A stretch of DNA of 45,887 nucleotides, taken from assembly GCA_902769705.1 (NCBI GenBank), contig CACXPX010000025.1:1-45887 (forward strand), given 5' to 3'. The position numbers and the translations under genes are program-made. The notes under the pieces are model-generated. The model did no database searches, was not told the DNA's origin, and saw only the letters and a program-made list of their open reading frames with translations. This stretch comes from an uncultured Prevotellaceae bacterium (GTDB taxonomy: Bacteria; Bacteroidota; Bacteroidia; Bacteroidales; Bacteroidaceae). Shown in pieces: positions 1 to 7,561 of the stretch. Positions within the stretch are counted from its first letter, which is position 1; each line of letters begins with the position of its first letter.

Positions 1-1362
1 AAATATGAATCGAACGTCACAACACCTGTCGATGCCTTTGGCACCAGTCAGGACGTCAGGGATGCTATGGGTGAAACATCGATAGCCCAGATGTCGTGGT
101 GTGAGTTCTTCACCGATCCTGAACTTCAGCATCTCATTGAACAGGTGCTGGCAAGTAACACCGACTTGAATTCTGCCCGTATCGCCGTAGAGAAGAGCGA
201 GGCTTCGCTGAAGGTCGCCAAGATGGCCTATTTGCCGTCGCTCTATTTCTCGCCGCAGGGAACCGTGGCCAAGTTCGACGACAACCCGTGGTCGAAGACC
301 TATAATCTACCGCTTCAATTGTCGATGGATGTCGATTTGTTTGCTTCCCTGACCAACAAGAAACGCGCCTCGAAGGCCGTGCTCATGCAGGCTCAGATGC
401 GCGAGGAGGCTGTCCGCACCAATCTTATTTCGGCTACAGCCCAGCAATATTTTATGCTTCAGGTGCTCGACCGTCAGTTGGAGATTCTCACCATGACCGA
501 CAGCCTTTGGAACACTTCTCTCGAAACGCAGAAGACGCTTTGGGAGAACGGTAAGGTTTTCTCCACTGCCGTTAACCAAATGGAGTCGTCCTATCTGAAT
601 GTGAAGACGCAGATAGTAGACACTCGCCGCAACATTCGTAATGTGGAGAACGCCATCTGTCGGCTGCTTGCCATCACCCCACAGCACATCAATCGCAGCC
701 GCTGGGGTTCATCGGCTCTTCCGCAAAACACAGGAGCCAATCCTGGCGAGACTACTGGCCAACGCATGTTCGACACCCAGTTCTTGAAGGTTGGCGTTCC
801 TGCACGTCTGCTTGAGTTGCGCCCCGACATCCGCATGGCCAACTTTGCTATGGAGGAGGCTTTCTACAATACACAGGCAGCCCGTTCGGCCTTCTTCCCC
901 AGCATCACACTGTCGGGAACTGGCGGTTGGACGAACAGCGCGGGAAGCATGGTCGTCAACCCTGGAAAGTTGCTCCTCAGCGCTGTGGGTTCGCTCACGC
1001 AGCCCATCTTTGCCCGCGGAAGGCTGAAGGCTAACTTGAAGATTAACCAGCTGACGCAAGAAGATTTACAGAAGAAATATGTGCAGACCGTCATCGATGC
1101 CGGCAACCAGGTGAACGAGGCGATGGCCGACTGTCAGGCAGCCCGCGAGAAGCATGCCTACTATCATCGTCAGGTAGAAGTGCTCGGCGAGGCTTATACT
1201 GGCACCCACGAGCTGATGGACAACGGCAAGGCCAACTACCTCGAAGTGCTCACGGCACAGGAGTCGTTGCTTAACTCCCAACTGAGTGAGGCGATGAACA
1301 TGTACAAGGGTGCACAAGCCGTCATCGCACTCTACATTGCCCTCGGTGGTGGCACAAAGTGA
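1..1362 (+). CDS. TolC-type outer-membrane efflux protein (NodT family), 5'-truncated
   Basis: The reading frame is open from the first base, so the gene starts before the window; the ATG at 67 is internal. The visible 453 residues match the outer-membrane efflux family, which forms the trimeric barrel and periplasmic tunnel of tripartite RND pumps. Both halves of the duplicated domain are visible: a first half with long helices, then a second beginning GVPARLLELRPDIRMA and containing a LTQPIF turn. The C-terminal helix region ends YIALGGGTK, as in NodT-like proteins. The signal peptide and lipobox would lie upstream. The membrane-fusion and inner-membrane pump genes are presumably just outside the window. 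A DUF4421 gene follows closely. The family assignment is secure; the exported substrate cannot be read from the sequence. Confidence 0.93.
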   Translation, partial: KYESNVTTPVDAFGTSQDVRDAMGETSIAQMSWCEFFTDPELQHLIEQVLASNTDLNSARIAVEKSEASLKVAKMAYLPSLYFSPQGTVAKFDDNPWSKTYNLPLQLSMDVDLFASLTNKKRASKAVLMQAQMREEAVRTNLISATAQQYFMLQVLDRQLEILTMTDSLWNTSLETQKTLWENGKVFSTAVNQMESSYLNVKTQIVDTRRNIRNVENAICRLLAITPQHINRSRWGSSALPQNTGANPGETTGQRMFDTQFLKVGVPARLLELRPDIRMANFAMEEAFYNTQAARSAFFPSITLSGTGGWTNSAGSMVVNPGKLLLSAVGSLTQPIFARGRLKANLKINQLTQEDLQKKYVQTVIDAGNQVNEAMADCQAAREKHAYYHRQVEVLGEAYTGTHELMDNGKANYLEVLTAQESLLNSQLSEAMNMYKGAQAVIALYIALGGGTK

Positions 1363-1382
1363 AACGGCTGCAGTTGGGCAAA

Positions 1383-2384
1383 ATGGCGAACCACAGACTT
1401 CTCCTCCCTTTCCTCGTTTCTTGTCTCTCGTTTAGTAGCGCAGAGGCACAGAACATGTTTCAGCGTGTTGATAGCTTCCTCACCGCCAGCTACATGAAGG
1501 GCGACATCGACACGGCTTACATCGTACGCCCGAAGACGAAGTGGACTCTCTTGGGGCGCCTCAACATTTCGGGTGCCAAGATTGAGACTCAGGGTCAGGC
1601 GAATGGACATCATTTCTATTCGGAGATGAAAGCCGACTATAAGTCCACCCTCAGCGCGCGCGTCAGCTATCTGGGCTTCTCTGTCAGTATGGCGCTCAAC
1701 CCTGCCAAGCTGTTGGGCAAGTACGACGACTACGAGTTGAACATCAACTCCTATGGCCGCCGCTTCGGCTTCGACATCATCTACCAGAATGCCCACAACT
1801 TCACGGGATGGCAAGATACCGAAGGACGGGGACGTGTCAAGCTGCCTGCAGGCTTGCTCACGCAGAAGACACTGAACGTGAACGCCTTCTACACCTTCAA
1901 CAACCGTCGTTTCTCCTATCCGGCTCCGTTCACACAGAGTTACATCCAACGGCGTTCTGCCGGTAGTTTCTTGTTGGCTGTCTCTGGTCAGGGGCAGAAA
2001 GGAACCGTGCAAGGCGAAAAGCTGGACGTAAGCACGCAAACCCTTATGCAGGAGATGCAGTTCAAGATGACGAACATCGGCATTGGTGGCGGCTACGCCT
2101 ATAACTATGTGCCCCACAACGGATGGCTGCTCCATATCTCCGCGATGCCCACGTTCATCGTTTATAGCAACACTTCGTTGATTTTGGGCGACACCCGTGT
2201 ACCTTTGCACTACCATTTCCCCGAGGCCATTATTACAGGTCGCGGAGCCGTCGTTCGCCAAGTGGGCAACAAGTTCTTCGGCATGTCCATGGTGTTCAAT
2301 TTCAACAATATCGGTGATGAGGAGAACCTTTCCGTGCATAACATCAAATGGCGAGTGCGCACGTTTTTTGGACTAAGATTGTAA
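1383..2384 (+). CDS. DUF4421 family outer-membrane protein
   Basis: 333 residues. The ATG at 1383 gives a textbook signal peptide (MANHRLLLPF..., cleavage near AEA|Q). A GTG at 1359, overlapping the upstream stop, would add eight residues and couple translation to the efflux gene, so it remains possible. After the signal come alternating beta-strand patterns rich in aromatic residues (WTLLGRLNISG, YLGFSVSMALNP, RFGFDIIYQ), ending in RVRTFFGLRL, consistent with a beta-barrel. This resembles DUF4421, a Bacteroidetes family of unknown function. The gene follows the efflux gene by 20 bp and is probably cotranscribed. The DNA encoding the signal peptide (about 1401-1435) is pyrimidine-rich with a loose 7-nt periodicity. 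Confidence 0.72.
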   Translation: MANHRLLLPFLVSCLSFSSAEAQNMFQRVDSFLTASYMKGDIDTAYIVRPKTKWTLLGRLNISGAKIETQGQANGHHFYSEMKADYKSTLSARVSYLGFSVSMALNPAKLLGKYDDYELNINSYGRRFGFDIIYQNAHNFTGWQDTEGRGRVKLPAGLLTQKTLNVNAFYTFNNRRFSYPAPFTQSYIQRRSAGSFLLAVSGQGQKGTVQGEKLDVSTQTLMQEMQFKMTNIGIGGGYAYNYVPHNGWLLHISAMPTFIVYSNTSLILGDTRVPLHYHFPEAIITGRGAVVRQVGNKFFGMSMVFNFNNIGDEENLSVHNIKWRVRTFFGLRL

Positions 2385-2414
2385 AATTAAAAAATTAAAG
2401 ATTAAAAAATTATT
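2383..2414 (+). repeat. AT-only tandem repeat, unit of 7-8 nt (ATTAAAA type)
   Basis: Just after the DUF4421 stop the sequence consists of ATTAAAA, ATTAAAG and similar units spaced 7-8 nt apart. A very similar stretch lies in frame inside argD near 15015. It is one of many short-period arrays in this window. Confidence 0.6.
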
Positions 2415-2428
2415 AGTCTGCTGACGGT

Positions 2429-2463
2429 AATTATCAATTATCAATTTTCAATTATCAATTAAA
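2429..2463 (+). repeat. 7-nt tandem array, unit AATTATC
   Basis: Five consecutive heptads (AATTATC, AATTATC, AATTTTC, AATTATC, AATTAAA) end 8 nt before the ATG of the cation antiporter, so they form its immediate 5' leader. The same unit, in the same orientation relative to the gene, sits directly upstream of two other start codons (at 6585 and 7043). Confidence 0.85.
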
Positions 2464-2471
2464 AAAAGACG

Positions 2472-4193
2472 ATGTCAGAACTAGAACCCCTAATAGCCGA
2501 CCTTGCACTCATTCTCATTTGTGCCGGTGCCATGACCCTGCTCTTCAAACGGCTGAAGCAGCCGGTGGTGTTAGGTTACATCGTGGCAGGTTTCCTTGCC
2601 TCGCCCAACATGTCCTACATGCCCAGTGTCACCGACCTGCATGGCGTGCACCTTTGGAGTGAGATAGGTGTCATCTTCCTGCTCTTCTCCCTCGGCTTGG
2701 AGTTCTCGTTCCGCAAGATATTGCGCATGGGAGCCACCCCTCTCATCGCGGCATTTGCCGTCATCATGGGCATGATGCTGGTGGGAACATTTACGGGCTA
2801 TGCCTTCGGGTGGAGCCAGATGGACTGCATCTATCTCGGCGGAATGCTCGCTATGTCGTCCACCACCATCATCTTCAAGGCGTTCGACGACATGGGATTG
2901 CGGCAGAAACGTTTTGCTGGTCTCGTGCTCAGCGTGCTCATCATCGAAGACATCCTTGCCATTGTGCTCATGGTGATGCTCTCCACGCTGGCCGTCAGCA
3001 AGGAGTTCGAGGGTTCGCAGATGCTGATGAGCATTCTCAAGTTGGTGTTCTTCCTTGTGCTTTGGTTCGTTGTGGGCATCTATCTCATCCCCCTGTTCTT
3101 ACGCAAGGTGAGGTCGCTGATGACCGATGAGACCATGCTCATCGTGGCGCTCGCCCTCTGCTTCGGTATGGTGGTCATCGCCTCTGCCGTTGGCTTCTCT
3201 GCAGCCTTTGGTGCCTTCATCATGGGTAGCATATTGGCAGAAACGGTTGAGGCCGAAAAGATAGAGCATCTCGTCAATCCAGTGAAAGACCTCTTCGGTG
3301 CCATCTTCTTCGTCTCCGTGGGCATGATGGTCGATGTGGCGCTCATCGTTCGTTATATTGTGCCCATCCTCTGCATCATCGCTGCCATCATGGTGGGGCA
3401 TACGGTGCTCAGCACGTGCGGATTCCTGCTTGCCGGGCAACCGTTGAAGACCTCCATGCAATGCTCGTTCTCGCTCACACAGATTGGCGAGTTTGCCTTC
3501 ATTCTCGCTTCTATGGGCACTTCGTTGGGTGTCACCAGCGACTTTCTTTACCCCATCGTTGTTGCCGTATCGGTGTTCACCACGTTCACCACACCTTATA
3601 TGATTCGTCTCGCTTCGCCTGTCTATGGTTTTGTTGAGCGTCGTCTGCCCAGTAGTTGGCGGGCCAAACTGGAGAGTTATGCCACCGATGAGCCTGAACC
3701 CGAGACGGAAGTGGAGCAACACTGTTTGCGCGACTATCTCAAGCAGACGGCCGTCACCGTGTTCATCTATAGTGTGCTCTGCATGGCCATCATCGGCTTG
3801 GTGCTCTATTTTGCCGAACCATTTATCGCCCGCATGCTGTCTCACCCCTGGGATGCCGTTGTTGTGGCCGCGCTCTCCGTCCTGCTCATCGCGCCTTTCC
3901 TGCGTTCGCTGATGCTCAAGGGCAACCGTAGCGAAACGTTTCTGGCGCTTTGGAATGGCGACCGTTTCTATCGCGCTCCGCTGGTGGCCGTTCAGGTGCT
4001 GCGCTTCCTTATGGGAGCTGCCTTCGTGAGCTACATCCTTGGCCGCACGGTCCATTGGATAGGCATGCTTGGCATCTTAGTTGTCATTTTCGTTGTCTTC
4101 AACATTCTCTTCTCCCGCGGCTTGCAAAAGCAGGGCGACATGCTCGAAAAGACGTTCAACGACAACCTCAACCAGCGCGAGCAGAAGGAATAA
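2472..4193 (+). CDS. CPA2-family cation:proton antiporter (KefB type)
   Basis: 573 residues, strongly hydrophobic, with about a dozen predicted membrane segments. It begins with the family's typical LADLALI-like first helix and a KQPVVLGYIVAG segment. The core repeats contain SSTTIIFKAF and AFGAFIMGS, and the conserved DLFGAIFFVSVGMMVD stretch is present at about residues 272-287. The family exchanges K+ or Na+ for H+ across the inner membrane. No TrkA-N (RCK) nucleotide-binding domain follows. Instead, extra membrane segments at about 420-560 and a charged tail (NDNLNQREQKE) are present, as in some Bacteroidetes relatives. It stands alone, with its own leader and a terminator immediately after the stop. 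Ion preference cannot be read from sequence. Confidence 0.9.
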   Translation: MSELEPLIADLALILICAGAMTLLFKRLKQPVVLGYIVAGFLASPNMSYMPSVTDLHGVHLWSEIGVIFLLFSLGLEFSFRKILRMGATPLIAAFAVIMGMMLVGTFTGYAFGWSQMDCIYLGGMLAMSSTTIIFKAFDDMGLRQKRFAGLVLSVLIIEDILAIVLMVMLSTLAVSKEFEGSQMLMSILKLVFFLVLWFVVGIYLIPLFLRKVRSLMTDETMLIVALALCFGMVVIASAVGFSAAFGAFIMGSILAETVEAEKIEHLVNPVKDLFGAIFFVSVGMMVDVALIVRYIVPILCIIAAIMVGHTVLSTCGFLLAGQPLKTSMQCSFSLTQIGEFAFILASMGTSLGVTSDFLYPIVVAVSVFTTFTTPYMIRLASPVYGFVERRLPSSWRAKLESYATDEPEPETEVEQHCLRDYLKQTAVTVFIYSVLCMAIIGLVLYFAEPFIARMLSHPWDAVVVAALSVLLIAPFLRSLMLKGNRSETFLALWNGDRFYRAPLVAVQVLRFLMGAAFVSYILGRTVHWIGMLGILVVIFVVFNILFSRGLQKQGDMLEKTFNDNLNQREQKE

Positions 4194-4220
4194 AAGCGTC
4201 GTTTACTGCTTTTTATTTTT
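4192..4220 (+). terminator. Rho-independent terminator of the antiporter gene
   Basis: AAAAGC (4192-4197) can pair with GCTTTT (4208-4213) and is followed by TATTTTT. It overlaps the antiporter stop codon. The stem is short and AT-rich, so confidence is moderate. Confidence 0.5.
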
Positions 4221-4574
4221 GAAAAAACACGACAAATTCTTGTTGACTTTTTCGTGCAATCTAGAAAAGGGATATGTAAAGAATCTTTACTTTCGCCCTT
4301 TTCCACCCTCACTTTTCTTCGGCAATTTTGTCATTTGTGGCTTTTGAGGTTGTCATTTGTGGCCTTTGACCTTGTCATTTGCGGCATCTGAGCCGCTCAT
4401 TTGCCACAAGTGAGAGGCTCAAAGAGGGTCAATAAAATGTAAGAAAAACGGAAACCGTTGATAATCAGTAACTTCCGAAAATGTCGATTTTTGGCGTTTT
4501 TCGCACCAAAACCTTTCCCAGTTCAAACAATGCCCCGTTTTTGGGGGCCAAAATTAAGAATTTTCTTGACAAAA
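4208..4574 (+). repeat. Dispersed intergenic element, copy A (with 22-nt periodic core)
   Basis: This about 367-bp noncoding segment is homologous along its length to 21071-21466 (inverted) and 45090-45487. In order it shows: a left end with CACGACAAAT and TCTAGAAAAG; a 15-nt palindrome GTAAAGAATCTTTAC (4276-4290); a core of 22-nt units in which TCA recurs at 4331, 4353, 4375, 4397 and 4419; a hairpin GCGGC-N6-GCCGC within the core; an imperfect inverted repeat GGAA...TTCC (about 4450-4478); a segment around TTTTTGGCGTTTTTCGC; and a right end near TTCTTGACAAA. Copy A has five periodic units, fewer than copy C. No ORF is shared between copies, so it is not a coding element. Confidence 0.85.
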
Positions 4575-4719
4575 GGGCTTGCTGATTTTTTTGCTTAAGC
4601 CATCCCAAATCATGTTGTAGATTTTTTTGTAGGTATTTGTAGGATTTTCTATCCGCCAATTCATGCGATTCTCCATTTTTTTGATTACCTTTGCATTACA
4701 AAAACCAAAGACTTGATGA
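4575..4719 (+). promoter_or_regulatory. Leader and promoter of the PfkB kinase gene
   Basis: A Bacteroidetes -7 element TACCTTTG lies at 4686-4693, so transcription should start about 20 nt before the ATG at 4720. No good TTTG -33 element is seen at the usual spacing. The rest of this stretch is AT-rich with no other recognisable feature. Confidence 0.55.
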
Positions 4720-5742
4720 ATGATGAAGAAGATTGTGACTTTTGGTGAGATTCTCTTGCGTTGGTCGAAGGATGACTATCAAAGGCTGATGCAAGGGCGG
4801 AAGTTCAATGGCAATTATGGCGGTAGCGAGGCTAATGTGGCCGTTTCTCTGGCGATGCTTGGCGACCGTGTTGGATATGTTTCGCGCGTGCCGAAGGGAC
4901 AGATTGGCGATGCCTGCCTGAACGAGTTGCGCCAGTATGGCATCGATGTGAGTCGGGTTGTTCGCGGTGGCGACCGTCTGGGAACATATTATTTTGAGGC
5001 TGCAGCCGGTCTTCGTCGTTCTGGTGTGGTGTACGACCGGCGTGGGTCATCGTTCTATTCGTCTGCCCCCGGCATGTTTCCTTGGGCAGAGATATTCAGC
5101 GATACCGATATTTTCCATTGTTCGGGCATCACGTGCGCGGTGTCGCAATCGGCAACGGATGCGACGTTTGAAGCTGTTCGCACAGCTCGGGAGATGGGGT
5201 TGCGCATCACGTGCGACATCAATTACAGGAAGAATCTTTGGCGTTATGAAGGTGCCGATGCTCATCGGACGCTGAATGCGCTGATGCAATATAGCGATTA
5301 TATCTTTGGCGACCAAGACGAGTGGGAGGTTGCTTCGGGCGTGGCACAAGTGCCTATGGGCCACATGAAGGCCGACACGGATTTGGATATGGACGCCTAT
5401 CGCCGCTATTTCGATGAGATGCACCGTCAGTTCCCACATGCCAAAGAGATGATGATGGGGTTGCGCAATCAGATTACGACCACTCATCATGTGCTGACGG
5501 CCTTGCTGTGGTATGAGGGTGAGTTGTATCGCACACGCATCTACGACATCTATCCCGTTCTCGACCCCATGGGCGTGGGCGATGCTTTTGTGGCAGCCTA
5601 TATCCATGCTGCTGAGAAGTGGAAGGGAGATGCCCAGCGCTGTCTCGACTTCTCGCTCGCCGCCTCGCGGTTGAAGAACTCCATTTCAGGCGATTTCAAC
5701 TTGGTGACAGAAGAAGAGGTCATCGAGAGCGGTGAATTGTAA
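4720..5742 (+). CDS. kdgK: PfkB-family sugar kinase, probable 2-keto-3-deoxygluconate kinase
   Basis: 340 residues of the ribokinase/PfkB fold. The N-terminal strand VTFGEILLRW is followed by the glycine-rich signature GNYGGSEANVAVSLAMLG. Near the C-terminus DPMGVGDAFVAAYIHA is the anion-hole and catalytic-Asp motif (usually DTxGAGD). The FGEILLRW start and overall length suit KDG kinases, which phosphorylate 2-keto-3-deoxygluconate from uronate breakdown; this would fit the pectin-type locus at 25.8 kb. Other sugar acids or ketoses are possible. Two adjacent ATG codons (4720, 4723) could serve as start. It is monocistronic and convergent with the LpxH-like gene. Confidence 0.8.
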   Translation: MMKKIVTFGEILLRWSKDDYQRLMQGRKFNGNYGGSEANVAVSLAMLGDRVGYVSRVPKGQIGDACLNELRQYGIDVSRVVRGGDRLGTYYFEAAAGLRRSGVVYDRRGSSFYSSAPGMFPWAEIFSDTDIFHCSGITCAVSQSATDATFEAVRTAREMGLRITCDINYRKNLWRYEGADAHRTLNALMQYSDYIFGDQDEWEVASGVAQVPMGHMKADTDLDMDAYRRYFDEMHRQFPHAKEMMMGLRNQITTTHHVLTALLWYEGELYRTRIYDIYPVLDPMGVGDAFVAAYIHAAEKWKGDAQRCLDFSLAASRLKNSISGDFNLVTEEEVIESGEL

Positions 5743-5751
5743 ACACCGCTC
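5727..5751 (+). terminator. Hairpin overlapping the kinase stop codon
   Basis: GAGCGGTG (5727-5734) pairs perfectly with CACCGCTC (5744-5751) around a 9-nt loop that holds the stop codon. A weak TTTATTT tract follows at about 5759. It lies between convergent genes and probably limits readthrough. Confidence 0.5.
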
Positions 5752-5781
5752 ACAATCATTTATTTCGATCGTGGGAAAGTC

Positions 5782-6585
5782 TTATGGACGGCTTTCGCCT
5801 TCCACGTATTCTTCCAATAGCATGTGCTCGCCATCGTAGACGGCGTAGGTGAACTGGTGTATCCAGTCGCCAAGTATGATCATACGTGCACGTCCCTTTT
5901 CGCCTCGCTCCTGTGGCGTGGCCTCACGGTTTTTGCTGAGCATGAGGTCAAGTTCTATGTGGCGGTGCCCATAGATGAAGAAGTCGATGTTAGGATGGGT
6001 TTTCAGGTATTCTTTGGTATAGAGAATCAGGTATTCTCGGTCTTCGCCGAGATAAGGCTTTTCCTTTCCATCCGTACGTTTCATGCGTGAGTGCTTGGCC
6101 CAATTGAGTCCAAGCTGCATGCCCCACCAGGGGTGGAAGAAGTTGAGAAGCCGTTGGCAAGCCTTGTTGTGGAACATCTTGCGCAGGAACTTGAATTTAT
6201 TGTCGGGGTCACCGAGTCCGTCGCCGTGTGCAAGGTAGAACACTTGGTTGAAAATTTCCACAGTAGTGGGTTGCCTGTGCAAGATGACTCCGCACTCTTC
6301 TTCGAGATAACCATAGGTCCAGATGTCATGGTTTCCCGTGAAATAGTGGACTTCAACGCCGTTGTCGGTGAGTTCGGAGAGTTTTCCGAGGAAGCGTGTG
6401 AAGCCTTTTGGCACAACGTATCGGTATTCGTTCCAGAAGTCGAACATGTCTCCGAGCAGGTATATGGCGCTCGCTTTATGCTTGATGCTGTCGAGGAAGC
6501 GCACGAGTCGGCGCTCCTGCATCCGCTGATGGGGGATTGCGAGAGATCCGAGGTGTGCGTCGGAGATGAAATAGACGTTATTCAT
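5782..6585 (-). CDS. LpxH-type UDP-2,3-diacylglucosamine diphosphatase family metallophosphoesterase
   Basis: 267 residues carrying every calcineurin-like phosphoesterase motif: D9-x-H11 (SDAH), G45-D46 (LLGDMFDFW), GNHD at 84-87, HGDG at 120-123 and GHRH at 206-209. In LpxH the corresponding residues bind two Mn2+ ions and cleave UDP-2,3-diacylglucosamine to lipid X on the inner face of the cytoplasmic membrane during lipid A synthesis. The DMFDFW motif and the insertion after HGDG match the Bacteroidetes LpxH-like group; which paralogue holds the essential activity is unknown. The start codon is preceded directly by a heptad array (6586-6620). No Shine-Dalgarno is seen, which is normal for Bacteroidetes. 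Confidence 0.87.
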   Translation of the reverse strand: MNNVYFISDAHLGSLAIPHQRMQERRLVRFLDSIKHKASAIYLLGDMFDFWNEYRYVVPKGFTRFLGKLSELTDNGVEVHYFTGNHDIWTYGYLEEECGVILHRQPTTVEIFNQVFYLAHGDGLGDPDNKFKFLRKMFHNKACQRLLNFFHPWWGMQLGLNWAKHSRMKRTDGKEKPYLGEDREYLILYTKEYLKTHPNIDFFIYGHRHIELDLMLSKNREATPQERGEKGRARMIILGDWIHQFTYAVYDGEHMLLEEYVEGESRP

Positions 6586-6620
6586 AATTGATAATTGACA
6601 ATTGAAAATTGATAATTATG
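6586..6620 (-). repeat. 7-nt tandem array, unit AATTGAT, abutting the lpxH-like start codon
   Basis: Five heptads in plus-strand reading (AATTGAT, AATTGAC, AATTGAA, AATTGAT, AATTATG) begin at the base next to the start codon. Read on the gene's strand the unit is the AATTATC type seen at 2429. The array plus its flanks (6583-6625) is nearly repeated at 7041-7083. Confidence 0.88.
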
Positions 6621-6671
6621 ATTACTTTTGGTAATTTAATGATCATGGGGCGTTGTCATTTTATTACTTCG

Positions 6672-7043
6672 TTACAGCAATCCCATATTCTTTTTTTTCG
6701 TTTTGACGATGCTGGTTAATAGCTTAATGATTTCCGTGTTGTCGGTTTCCATTGAGGCGAATTCTTTCTCTGTGATGAAATTGCCTGCACGGAGTTTCTT
6801 CAGCCAATACAGACTTTCGTCAGCTTCTTTGAGCGCTATATTCATTTTGTTTACAAAATCGGCGTCGCTTTGTGCGTTGAAACTTTCAGCTACGTTGGCT
6901 CCGATACTGGTTCCGCTTCTTAATATCTGCTTGGACAAGATATTTTCATGACGATGAGACGTCAGGTATTGATACATCTTAACAATCCGGTCGGAATATA
7001 GTCCCGATTTTATCTCTATTGCATTCTCTTTTCGTGGCATCAT
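6672..7043 (-). CDS. Four-helix-bundle protein (S23-like family)
   Basis: 123 residues, almost entirely helical, with the family's typical order: an N-terminal helix with YSDRIVKMYQYL, then ILRSGTSIGANVAESFNAQS, then FVNKMNIALKEADESLYWLKKL, ending with a short lysine-rich tail. Members form four-helix bundles. Some are encoded inside intervening sequences of 23S rRNA genes; others, like this one, are free-standing and of unknown function. The start is one of two adjacent ATGs (7043 or 7040). A heptad array abuts the start codon, and the gene sits between two near-identical 43-bp direct repeats (6583-6625 and 7041-7083). Confidence 0.87.
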   Translation of the reverse strand: MMPRKENAIEIKSGLYSDRIVKMYQYLTSHRHENILSKQILRSGTSIGANVAESFNAQSDADFVNKMNIALKEADESLYWLKKLRAGNFITEKEFASMETDNTEIIKLLTSIVKTKKKNMGLL

Positions 7044-7078
7044 AATTGAAAATTGATAAATGAAAAATGATAATTATG
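7044..7078 (-). repeat. 7-nt tandem array, unit AATTGAA, abutting the four-helix-bundle start codon
   Basis: Five heptads (plus-strand reading AATTGAA, AATTGAT, AAATGAA, AAATGAT, AATTATG) sit immediately upstream of the start codon. It ends in the same AATTATGATTAC flank as the array at 6586. Confidence 0.88.
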
Positions 7079-7201
7079 ATTACAATTGAAGTTGATTGGC
7101 TATTGAAGATCGCATTGTTTTGTTTTGCCAGTGACTGTTGTTTTTAAGAGGGACGCCGTTGAATAGATAAGCGACTGTTGGCCATTTGTCGGGCATTTCA
7201 T

Positions 7202-7236
7202 AATTGTCAATTTTCAATTTTCAATTGTCAATTAAT
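7202..7236 (+). repeat. 7-nt tandem array, unit AATTGTC, running into the DUF59 stop codon
   Basis: Five heptads (AATTGTC, AATTTTC, AATTTTC, AATTGTC, AATTAAT). The minus-strand stop codon of the DUF59 gene (7232-7234) lies inside the last unit. Between this array and the one at 7044 I see only about 120 bp of unremarkable noncoding sequence. Confidence 0.85.
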
Positions 7237-7552
7237 CATATCCCAGTTCGGCTTTGGCTTCGTCGCTCATCATGGACTGGTCCCAAGCCGGTTCGAAGAC
7301 GAGGTTGACATTGACGGATGCGACGCCTTCCACGCTTTCGACTTTAGTGCGGACGTCTTCAAGAATGAAGTCGGCTGCTGGGCATGAAGGTGCTGTGAAG
7401 GTCATGTCGATGTCAACATGCCGTGAGTCTTGCACGTCAATGCGGTAAATCATGCCGAGATTCCAAATGTCGATGGGAATCTCAGGGTCGTAGACGGTCT
7501 TCAGGATGTCTACAATGCGCTCTTCTATGGTCGTTTTCTCTTGTTGTGTCAT
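7232..7552 (-). CDS. DUF59/MIP18 family protein (SufT/PaaD-like Fe-S assembly factor)
   Basis: 106 residues of the DUF59 fold. The diagnostic stretches are VYDPEIPIDIWNLGMIY and TFTAPSCPAADF, the second carrying the conserved cysteine. Relatives (SufT, the PaaD N-terminal domain, eukaryotic MIP18) help mature Fe-S proteins. The start lies 9 bp after the threonine aldolase stop, so this is probably the last gene of the long arg/pro transcript. No suf genes adjoin it here. Confidence 0.88.
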   Translation of the reverse strand: MTQQEKTTIEERIVDILKTVYDPEIPIDIWNLGMIYRIDVQDSRHVDIDMTFTAPSCPAADFILEDVRTKVESVEGVASVNVNLVFEPAWDQSMMSDEAKAELGYD

Positions 7553-7561
7553 GTATAAGGG

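Noticed and set aside
1332-2339. 335-codon minus-strand ORF opposite the DUF4421 gene
   Set aside because: It is a codon-bias shadow: the plus strand has a signal peptide and recognisable family, whereas the minus translation matches nothing and has no promoter.
3099-4055. 318-codon minus-strand ORF opposite the antiporter
   Set aside because: His- and Asp-rich complement of membrane-helix codons, a typical shadow.
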